Shown here one piece after another: positions 57,577 through 64,000 of a DNA stretch of 64,000 nucleotides. The first letter of the stretch is position 1. Each line of letters opens with the position of its first letter. The position numbers and the translations under genes were made by a program. The stretch comes from Syncephalastrum monosporum B8922 (taxonomy: Eukaryota; Mucoromycota; Mucoromycetes; Mucorales; Syncephalastraceae): assembly GCA_000697355.1 (NCBI GenBank), contig JNEN01000810.1:47635-111634 (forward strand), given 5' to 3'. Below the pieces are notes generated by a model. It did no database searches. It was not told where the DNA came from and saw only the letters and a program-made list of their open reading frames with translations.

Positions 57577-58025
57577 TGAGATGTAGAGAGAAATTGACAG
57601 GTTAAAAGGAACAAGAGAGTAAGTGAGACTGAACTTATATTAAAGTTGAGTATGATATGATCTGTCTACATCTAATAATTAGGAAGTCTTTTATAGACTT
57701 CAATATGTTTCATCCAGCTGAGTAAAGAGAACCAGTGATAAGATAATAAAATATTTTCATCAGGGACGATGTGCCTGTGATTGAATATACAATGGCAGAT
57801 GCAGCTTGCATATGGAACTGTGCCATTAGATAAGAGTAGCGGTACGGAATACTTCTTTACGGTTTCATATGCAGTAATTGAACCGGCGATGGAGGAGTTG
57901 AATAAGTGCATGATAGCAACCGATACAACGATTGGGTATAGAGGCAAGTTTAGACTTTCTCAACGAAGACACAATTACCCGACGGGTGATGGTTTACCAC
58001 ACTGTCAATTTCTCTCTACATCTCA
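57577..58025. mobile_element. 449-bp segment with perfect 24-bp inverted ends
   Basis: The 24 bases at 57577-57600 (starting TGAGATGTAGAGAGAA) are the exact reverse complement of those at 58002-58025. Flanks show no clear target duplication and there is no reading frame of note. A MITE-like element is likely but unproved. Confidence 0.5.
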
Positions 58026-58418
58026 CTAACAGTCTAAAACAAGAATGATCCTACACAAGCTGGTCAGAACTCAAGTACGCATAAGCGTGGTGCCAGGTGC
58101 TGCGAACCTAAGATCGAGGACAAGACCAGGAAGACGCCGAGGGGAGGTAACAGGGACCAAGAGACAGAGACAACAGGAAACGAGGGAAGAGGCAACAGAG
58201 AAGCGGTTCAACGTTGGAAGAGCGTTGAATACACGCTGGAGAAGCAGGAAGGCAGCAGAGACAACAGAGAGGAACAATGTGCGAGGCACACGAAAGAGAC
58301 AGGGACAGCAGAGAAGACAGAGGCAGAATATGCAGGTCACATGTGCTGAAGCTATGCTTTGCACATGTCGCCCTGCATACATGCATGAGGACCTACATGT
58401 CGAGGTGTAGTCATGACA

Positions 58419-58699
58419 GTGGATAAGATATTGTTTTATTTTTGTTACTTCTCGCATATTTATAGTTTTCTAAAGTCTTGGCGATTGCCTGCGAGAAGGA
58501 GATAATTATATAAAAGGAATTGGGCTATGACGCGTATCGTCATAGCCAAGAGAGGTCGGAGAGAGGGGAGGAGAGGGACAGAGAGGTGACTATTCGGTGC
58601 CGCATTCACAAAAGGATGGACACTTCTTTACTGCCTTTCTAAAAACGGAACCATGGCCGCGCGCAGCACTTGATGTCATTTTGGAAAAGAGTAAGGGAG
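58419..58699 (-). repeat. LTR fragment 1 (truncated at both ends)
   Basis: Aligns with the full LTR at 58991-59341 but lacks about the first 60 and last 15 bases. Contains the hairpin GGCTATGACG-CGTAT-CGTCATAGCC at 58523-58547. Ends where LTR 2 begins with TGTCGG, so LTR 2 inserted into it. Confidence 0.75.
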
Positions 58700-58990
58700 T
58701 GTCGGAATCCTTTTGGCTGATAGGTCAGGGCCAGGTGGATTATCAGTGGAACAAAAGAATAGAGGGTGGATAAGATAATATTTTATTATTTTACTTTTCG
58801 CGTATTTATATTTTTTTCTAAGTCTTGGCAATTGCCTGCGAGAAGGGGATAGTTATATAAAAGGTTATAAGGCTATGACGCGTATCGTCATAGCCAAGAG
58901 GTCGGAGGGAAGAGGTAGGACGAGGAATCGGTATCGCATCCGTAAAAGGATGGAGGACTTCTTGGAGGTGTTTCTAAAAGCGGATTCATG
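58700..58990 (-). repeat. LTR fragment 2 (right part missing)
   Basis: Starts TGTCGGAATCC, carries the same hairpin at 58871-58895, and breaks off where the full retrotransposon's LTR begins at 58991. The remainder should lie beyond the right edge of the window. Confidence 0.75.
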
Positions 58991-59341
58991 TGTCGGAATC
59001 CTTTTGGCTGTTAAGTACAAGGCCAGGTGGATATGGAGATCAAAAGAGTAGAGGGTGGATAAGATGATGTTTTATTCTTGTCACTTCTCGCGTATTTATA
59101 ATCTTCTGATGTCTTGGCAATTGCCTGCGAGAAGGGGATAAATATATAAAAGGGAAGTTGGGCTATGACAATAATCGTCGTAGCCAAGAGGTCGGAGAGA
59201 GGAGGGAGAGGTGTACCGGTGCAGTGTCCGTAAAAGGACAGATACTTCTTGGAAGGCCTGTCCAAAAGGGGATCCATGGCCGTGCGCGGCATTTCCTGTC
59301 AACGGGCTCAAAATAGAATGGAGGGAGTTAAACACCCGACA
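58991..59341 (-). repeat. 3' LTR of the Ty3/gypsy element
   Basis: 351 bp, 6-bp inverted ends TGTCGG/CCGACA. Contains a CTTTTATATA TATA-like motif on the minus strand next to a partly conserved hairpin (59161-59184). Includes the pol stop codon (59330-59328). Confidence 0.88.
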
Positions 59342-62300
59342 ATACCTCCTCCCCAGAATGATGCTCGTCCTCGAGCAGCGAAGAGAAAAGCGCGGAGAGG
59401 GTGTCCATGACGGTACGCCAGTCATTACGGGCAGCAGTGGGATCGTACCAGGTGGCCTTGATGGGGGACGAATCCGAAACGTGCACAGGGCGGAGCCGGT
59501 CGGTGTGGACCCAAGAGGAGTATGGTTTGCCTTCGACCGTCTCCAGCTTGTAGATATCGGTCGCAGGGTTGACGGCGGTTACTCGGTATGGGCCCTTCCA
59601 GGTATACTCGAGGCTCAGGCGGTTTTCGTGACGCATGAGTACAAAGTCACCAACAGAAAAAACTTGTTTCTTCATGATCAGGTCCCATCGCGCTTTGTCT
59701 TTCTCGCGGTCCGTCGTCATGCGTTCCGTAGCTGTTGCGCGGGCGACGCGAAGTTCTTTCAGTGTACCGCCCACGCGGGCATCGACCGCTGTTTGGATAC
59801 CGGCCTCAGTGGGCTCTGGTGCGATAAAAGGGCGGAGTGGATCGCCAGGGAGTACCGGGTCTTGACCGTACGTCAGGAAGAAGGGAGAATGGCCGGTGGT
59901 GCGGTGTTTGCGAATGAGGCAAGCGAACACGGCGGTGGGCAAGAACTCATCCCATCGGTAGACGGCGCCGTGGACGTACTTACGCAGCATGGGTTTTAGT
60001 ATGCCATTTGTGCGTTCGCACTTGCCATTGGAACGAGGATGGAATGCGGACGTGAAGTGGTGTCTAAGCTTGATACGGCCAAGGTATGCACCGAGGACTT
60101 TGGACATGAAGTTCGCACCGCGATCGGTCACGATTTCGGTAGGGCAACCGAAACGCATGACGATTTCTTCGTAAATAAAATTGGCAATCGCCTCGCCGGT
60201 CGCGTCAGGCACGGCACGCGCAATAGGATGGCTCGTGGTGTAGTCCACAGCGACAAGGATCCAACGATTGCCTTTGGTCGTGATCGGAAGTTCGCCAATA
60301 AAGTCCAGGTGCCATCTTGAGAACGGAGGAGGGATATCAGGCAGGTGCATTGGACTATGATGTCCTTTTCGATCTGCGCCGGACGAGAGTTGACACTGTT
60401 GACACCGTCCGAGCCAGGTCCGAATGTCCTGTTGCATATTGGGCCACCACCATCGTTTCTTGATCAAGTCATATACCGTGGTTTTGCCGGCATGACCAAA
60501 ACTTGAATGGAACTGCGACACTAGGTCAGCGCGCCGAGCGAACATGGCGTATCGAACCTCCTGAGTAATGTCGCCAGATTTGATTTTCCGGTAGACTTGC
60601 TGGTCGTGTACCGTGAACTTGTCCTTGTGTTCGCGTAGTAGGTCGGCGTAGAGTGATGGCCATTTTTCTTCAGGTCGTAAGTAGAATTTTGGCCAATCAG
60701 ACTCTTGTACCGAAATACGGGCGGCATAAAGGTAGTCCGGTTCGATTTCCTCGGTGTTGGTCTCGCAGTCAGGTCCGTCTCGTCGTGACAGGACGTCGGG
60801 GACGTGGTTCTCCTTGCCCGGCTTGTATTGGATGTCCGGGTCATACAACTCCATCTCGGCGATCCACCTTGTGAGTCGAGGTGTTGGTTTGGTCTGCGTT
60901 CGGAAATACTTGAGGGGGTGATGGTCGGTGTGTACGGTATACGGTCGCCCTTCAATAAAACAACGCCAGGAACGGAGGGCGTGTAATATACCCAGCAACT
61001 CCCTTTCTTGTGCAGGGTAGTTGCGTTCAGCCGTAGACAACTTTTTGGACTCAAACGCAAGCGGGTGCAGAAGGCCATCCTGCGGATTCTCTTGAAGGAG
61101 TACTGCGCCTACTCCGTAATCCGAGGCGTCGGTTTCGATGATGTAAGGCAAATCAGGGTTAGGCGGCTGTAGGATGGGGGCTTGGATCATGCGGGACTTG
61201 ATTTCCTCAAATGCGGTCTGGCACTCTGGTGTCCAAACAATTGCCCTTTTCTTTGCTCCCGTTCCTTTCGTCAGGTCGGTCAATGGTGCCGCGATTGTTG
61301 AGAAGCCTTTGATGAAACGTCGGTAATGGGACCCGAGACCGATGAACTGGCGTACCTCTTGGACATTGGTCGGCTGTGGCCAGTCTTGAATCGCCTTGAC
61401 TTTCGACTCAGCCGGGAGGATACCTTCAGCACTGACGCGAAAACCCACGAACTCGAGACTGGACTTGTTAAATTCGCACTTCTTGAGATTTGCGTAAAGC
61501 TTGGCCTTGCGTAGCCGGTCGAGCACCTCCCGTACGTGTCGTTCGTGTTCTTGCTTGGTTTTGCTGAAGACTAAGATGTCGTCCAAATACACCAGAGCGA
61601 ACTTGTCCAAACAATCGCCAAGGACCGAATTCATGAGGCGTTGAAACGTCGGCGGGGCATTGGTGAGACCGAAAGGGAGAACCAGGAACTCGTAAGAGCC
61701 GTAGCGTGTGTTGAAAGCGGTTTTTGGGACGTCGTCGGCTCGAATCTTGACTTGGTGGTAGCCCGACTTGAGGTCGATGCTTGAAAAGTAGCGCGCTCCA
61801 CCTAGTCGTTCAAGGCACTCATCGATCCGCGGTAGAGGGTGTGAGTTACGCTTGGTGACTTGATTGATCGCTCGGTAATCAATGCACAGGCGCATGGAAC
61901 CGTCTTTCTTGCGCACGAAAAGAACAGGGGCACCCCATGGCGAACTACTTGGGCGAATTAAGCGTAAGTCTAGGAGTTCCGCAAGCTGCTTGCGAAGCTC
62001 ATCCAACTCCAAGGGGCTCATCTTGAACGGTTGTCGGTTTACGGGTGCTGCGTCACCAGTGTCGATCACATGCTCTACTGGTCGGTCCGGGGGAAGGCCA
62101 GGTAAGGTGTCCTTGAATACGTCCGCATATTCCTTCACCAGCGCCGCTTCGAATGCTGCATTATCCGTTTTGTTGACCATCTCACTTGTGCAGAAGAGGA
62201 CAAACATGCCTTCCGTCTGCTTGGACCGCGACCACCGTTGGACTTGCCGATGCGAAATCAGGTAGGACAGTTCGGGTACATCACGTCGGTGAGTAGGTCG

Positions 62301-62972
62301 CAACACATGTGTCTTGCCATTGAGTTCAACCTTCCAGCTGTCGTGGTCCCAGTCGGGCAGAGGCTTGACCCACCGGAACCAGTCTTGACCAAGGATTATG
62401 TCGAATTTGGTGTCGAGGACATATGCGGCCCAGGTCTGCTTGAAACCATCCGTCGTACTTAATGTAAACTGTGCTTTGGACTTTACGCCGATCGTATGTC
62501 CGCTGGCCGACTCGACTTCTCGTCCATGGACCGGTTCTTGGGGTAGGTCATGCACAAGGCGAGGTGAGATGTATGATGTACTGGCACCAGTGTCGAGGAG
62601 GACGTGTACCGTAGTATCATTGCAAATCATTGAATAAAGGGGTAGTTGAATGTCGTTTATTGAGTTCAACTGATCAAAATGCTGTAAGTCCTGCACTAAT
62701 TGCTGGTGTGCTATCCCGTCCTCTTCGCTGTCGAGATCGATGAGGTTTCCTTCTGGCACCTCGGTCGGTGGGGCTGCTTCCAGGGAGAATGCTTGAGTAG
62801 TGCGCGGGGGTCCTCCCTTTAAACCCGCCGCGCGTGATCTTTTAAATCGCTCGGTGACTGAGCAAAACGAGGAGCCGGTGAGCTGCGTCGGCCAAACTGT
62901 TGCGGCCGAGGTTGGCGCGGGGGTGACGGGCACTCGCGTGCGATATGGCCGAAACCTTGGCAGTTGTAGCAC
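59328..62972 (-). CDS. Pol polyprotein of the Ty3/gypsy element
   Basis: Open frame of 1214 codons in the -1 frame relative to gag; translated by frameshift, so its real start is inside the gag overlap near 62840. Domain order: protease with LLDTGASTSYIS (about residue 135), reverse transcriptase with FALVYLDDILVFS (about 462), RNase H with ETDASDYGVGAVLLQ (about 613), integrase with HHCC zinc site (HAGKTTVYDL ... CQQCQ, about 850) and DDE core (IVTDRGANF; SNGKCERTNG). The GPY/F-type tail has WKGPYRV near residue 1144. RT-RH-IN order defines Ty3/gypsy. No chromodomain is evident. No stop codon or frameshift was seen. Confidence 0.93.
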   Translation of the reverse strand: MLQLPRFRPYRTRVPVTPAPTSAATVWPTQLTGSSFCSVTERFKRSRAAGLKGGPPRTTQAFSLEAAPPTEVPEGNLIDLDSEEDGIAHQQLVQDLQHFDQLNSINDIQLPLYSMICNDTTVHVLLDTGASTSYISPRLVHDLPQEPVHGREVESASGHTIGVKSKAQFTLSTTDGFKQTWAAYVLDTKFDIILGQDWFRWVKPLPDWDHDSWKVELNGKTHVLRPTHRRDVPELSYLISHRQVQRWSRSKQTEGMFVLFCTSEMVNKTDNAAFEAALVKEYADVFKDTLPGLPPDRPVEHVIDTGDAAPVNRQPFKMSPLELDELRKQLAELLDLRLIRPSSSPWGAPVLFVRKKDGSMRLCIDYRAINQVTKRNSHPLPRIDECLERLGGARYFSSIDLKSGYHQVKIRADDVPKTAFNTRYGSYEFLVLPFGLTNAPPTFQRLMNSVLGDCLDKFALVYLDDILVFSKTKQEHERHVREVLDRLRKAKLYANLKKCEFNKSSLEFVGFRVSAEGILPAESKVKAIQDWPQPTNVQEVRQFIGLGSHYRRFIKGFSTIAAPLTDLTKGTGAKKRAIVWTPECQTAFEEIKSRMIQAPILQPPNPDLPYIIETDASDYGVGAVLLQENPQDGLLHPLAFESKKLSTAERNYPAQERELLGILHALRSWRCFIEGRPYTVHTDHHPLKYFRTQTKPTPRLTRWIAEMELYDPDIQYKPGKENHVPDVLSRRDGPDCETNTEEIEPDYLYAARISVQESDWPKFYLRPEEKWPSLYADLLREHKDKFTVHDQQVYRKIKSGDITQEVRYAMFARRADLVSQFHSSFGHAGKTTVYDLIKKRWWWPNMQQDIRTWLGRCQQCQLSSGADRKGHHSPMHLPDIPPPFSRWHLDFIGELPITTKGNRWILVAVDYTTSHPIARAVPDATGEAIANFIYEEIVMRFGCPTEIVTDRGANFMSKVLGAYLGRIKLRHHFTSAFHPRSNGKCERTNGILKPMLRKYVHGAVYRWDEFLPTAVFACLIRKHRTTGHSPFFLTYGQDPVLPGDPLRPFIAPEPTEAGIQTAVDARVGGTLKELRVARATATERMTTDREKDKARWDLIMKKQVFSVGDFVLMRHENRLSLEYTWKGPYRVTAVNPATDIYKLETVEGKPYSSWVHTDRLRPVHVSDSSPIKATWYDPTAARNDWRTVMDTLSALFSSLLEDEHHSGEEVLSGV
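62802..62846 (-). promoter_or_regulatory. Programmed -1 ribosomal frameshift signal
   Basis: On the minus strand, slippery heptamer TTTAAAA (62846-62840), read T TTA AAA in the gag frame, then a 6-nt spacer GATCAC. The stem GCGCGGCGGG (62833-62824) pairs with CCCCCGCGC (62810-62802) through nine base pairs and one bulge, around a 13-nt loop that contains the gag stop. Pol continues directly in the -1 frame as FKRSRAAGLKG. Confidence 0.85.
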
Positions 62973-63892
62973 CTGGTGTCGTTGTGGTCCTGTCGCCGGC
63001 GGTAGTTGTTGGGGCCAGGTCTGCCAACGCGATAGTGCCCTGTGAGGGACGAGCGGCGGAATTGGACCGCATCCAGGTCCATTGGCGTCACACCGGATGA
63101 GCGTATGTACTCCGGTACATTGTCTTGAGCTGCGTACTGTCGGTGGGCTTGACCGTATGGGACTTGCGGCGAGGCCGTAATGTTGTGTTGTATGTTTCTG
63201 GCGCTTTCGTAGGCTAATGCCATGCGTTCGGCTTCAGCGCAAATGGTCGGGTATCGAGTGACAACGTGTGCACGCACCTCGTGTTGCAGGCCACGCGTGA
63301 ATCGGTCAAGGGCCTCTTCGTCCGTCATGGTAGGCAGCTCGATGCGGATGCTTCTGAATGCCGCCACATAAGCACTAACAGTTGAGATCTGCTGGAGTGC
63401 AGCCAACTTATCTCTTGCGGTCTGTGTAGAGTTGACTGGCTTGAACTCCTCAATGAGCAACTTGCGAAAAATCGCCCAGTCGCTTATGATACCACTATAG
63501 CGTTCTTGTTGGCGCCACCATACTTCGGCTTCTCCTCGTAAGAGGTTAGCGGCGAATTGAACTTGCGTAATCTCATCCGAGCCTACTAGTTCGGCGTATC
63601 GTTCCAAGGAGGCAATCCATCCGTCGACGGCTGCTGCTGAGCGTTCTCCGTGGTAGGTATCTGGTGCACGAACTTGAATTCTCGGCCTTGTTTCTTTTTC
63701 TTGTAGAAGTCGGTGCATGGCCTTCATTAAGAGACTCATCTCTTCGCCGGAGATACTATCTTGCTCGGGCATGTTGTCGCTCTCGTTATCAGTGAAACTG
63801 GGCTCGGATCGTGTTGTGGGGTCTTCTTCTTCGAGCAAGGGGTCTTGTGGGATGCGGTATTTCTTGAAATCGGTCGATGCTTCGCTTGACAT
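62819..63892 (-). CDS. Gag protein of the Ty3/gypsy element
   Basis: 357 codons from ATG 63892 (MSSEASTDFKKYRIPQ), structural protein of the virus-like particle. A retrotransposon-gag domain occupies the middle (GWIASLERYAELVGSDEITQ; WWRQQERYSG; FKPVNSTQTARDKL), followed by one CCHC zinc knuckle (CYNCQGFGHIAREC) near residue 308. The gene ends in a frameshift signal before the stop TAA 62821-62819. Confidence 0.9.
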   Translation of the reverse strand: MSSEASTDFKKYRIPQDPLLEEEDPTTRSEPSFTDNESDNMPEQDSISGEEMSLLMKAMHRLLQEKETRPRIQVRAPDTYHGERSAAAVDGWIASLERYAELVGSDEITQVQFAANLLRGEAEVWWRQQERYSGIISDWAIFRKLLIEEFKPVNSTQTARDKLAALQQISTVSAYVAAFRSIRIELPTMTDEEALDRFTRGLQHEVRAHVVTRYPTICAEAERMALAYESARNIQHNITASPQVPYGQAHRQYAAQDNVPEYIRSSGVTPMDLDAVQFRRSSLTGHYRVGRPGPNNYRRRQDHNDTRCYNCQGFGHIARECPSPPRQPRPQQFGRRSSPAPRFAQSPSDLKDHARRV

Positions 63893-63906
63893 AAATAACC
63901 TTCTCC

Positions 63907-63915
63907 GCTACCAAT
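63907..63915 (-). other. Primer-binding site of the retrotransposon
   Basis: Directly inside the 5' LTR the minus strand reads A-TTGGTAGCG-GAGAAGG; TGGTAGCG is complementary to a tRNA 3' end CGCTACCA, as in initiator Met tRNA. Confidence 0.55.
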
Positions 63916-64000
63916 TGTCGGAATCCTTTTGGCTGTTAAGTACAAGGCCAGGTGGATATGGAGATCAAAAGAGTAGAGGGTGGATAAGATGATGTTTTAT
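63916..64000 (-). repeat. 5' LTR, partial
   Basis: First 85 bases of the LTR on the plus strand (TGTCGGAATCC...), identical by eye to 58991-59075. The remaining ~266 bases lie beyond the window. Confidence 0.88.

Larger units (their letters stand above)
56372..58418. other. Intergenic region with tandem and inverted repeats
   Basis: No gene supported. Contains an imperfect (CAGGA)n tract at about 57450-57500 and an inverted-repeat segment at 57577-58025 (separate entries). Confidence 0.45.
58991..64000 (-). mobile_element. Ty3/gypsy LTR retrotransposon (right LTR cut by window)
   Basis: The 3' LTR is 58991-59341 (351 bp, TGTCGG ... CCGACA). The 5' LTR starts at 63916 and runs off the edge after 85 bp, which match the first 85 bases of the other LTR. 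The primer-binding site next to the 5' LTR begins TTGGTAGCG, complementary to a CGCTACCA tRNA end as in initiator tRNA-Met. The polypurine tract GGGGAGGAGG sits beside the 3' LTR (about 59345-59356, minus strand). Gag and pol are uninterrupted and the LTRs look identical over the visible overlap, so it probably inserted recently. Confidence 0.9.

Overview
The window is nuclear DNA of an early-diverging filamentous fungus, most probably Mucoromycota (Mucorales-like). Reasons: most genes are broken by many short introns of about 50-90 nt. It carries a five-domain AROM protein, fungal MFS sugar-porter and UDS1-domain proteins, and also genes that look more animal-like than yeast-like: a CSL/Su(H) factor, a folliculin-interacting protein, a DCAF12-like WD40 protein and a cAMP phosphodiesterase with a response-regulator-like N-terminus. 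Assignment below phylum is inference.

Layout. 1-27 kb is a compact housekeeping block: PP2A B55 subunit (+), a small unknown gene (-), actin-related protein 4 (-), mitochondrial CDP-diacylglycerol synthase TAM41 (-), FNIP-like protein (-), an F-BAR/SH3 protein (+), two small unknown proteins (-), DCAF12-like (-) divergent from a YqeH/NOA1 GTPase (+), ARO1 (-), a small two-exon gene (+) and MIM2 (+). 28.6-31.6 kb is a nest of mobile DNA. 31.6-36 kb is gene-poor. 36-43 kb holds the REC-phosphodiesterase (+) and the CSL factor (-), convergent. 43-47 kb is gene-poor with a relic repeat. An MFS sugar porter follows at 47-49 kb, a second repeat nest at 49-52.7 kb, a coiled-coil UDS1 protein (-) at 53.6-56.4 kb, and finally a stack of LTR fragments and an apparently intact Ty3/gypsy retrotransposon (-) that runs off the right edge.

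The most interesting structure is a repeat of about 1.2 kb found in four copies (A 28621-29703 -, B 49079-50449 -, C 30235-31451 +, D 51444-52661 +) plus a decayed fifth (E, about 45400-45780 -). The better-preserved copies have Helitron-type ends: 5' TC (CC in B), 3' hairpin then CTAG, insertion between A and T, no target-site duplication. Each carries what looks like a complete RNA polymerase II unit: upstream tandem repeats of about 105 bp with TGACGTCA and CCAAT motifs, at least three short introns with consensus splice sites, and an AATAAA-like signal just before the 3' end. Splice sites are kept even in the decayed copy. Copies lie as two head-to-head pairs. One copy is interrupted by a 142-bp terminal-inverted-repeat element with a perfect 16-bp target duplication; another sits inside a pogo-like element.

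The retrotransposon shows a textbook -1 frameshift site (UUUAAAA, 6-nt spacer, GC-rich stem) between gag and pol, and it sits inside older LTR fragments of the same family.
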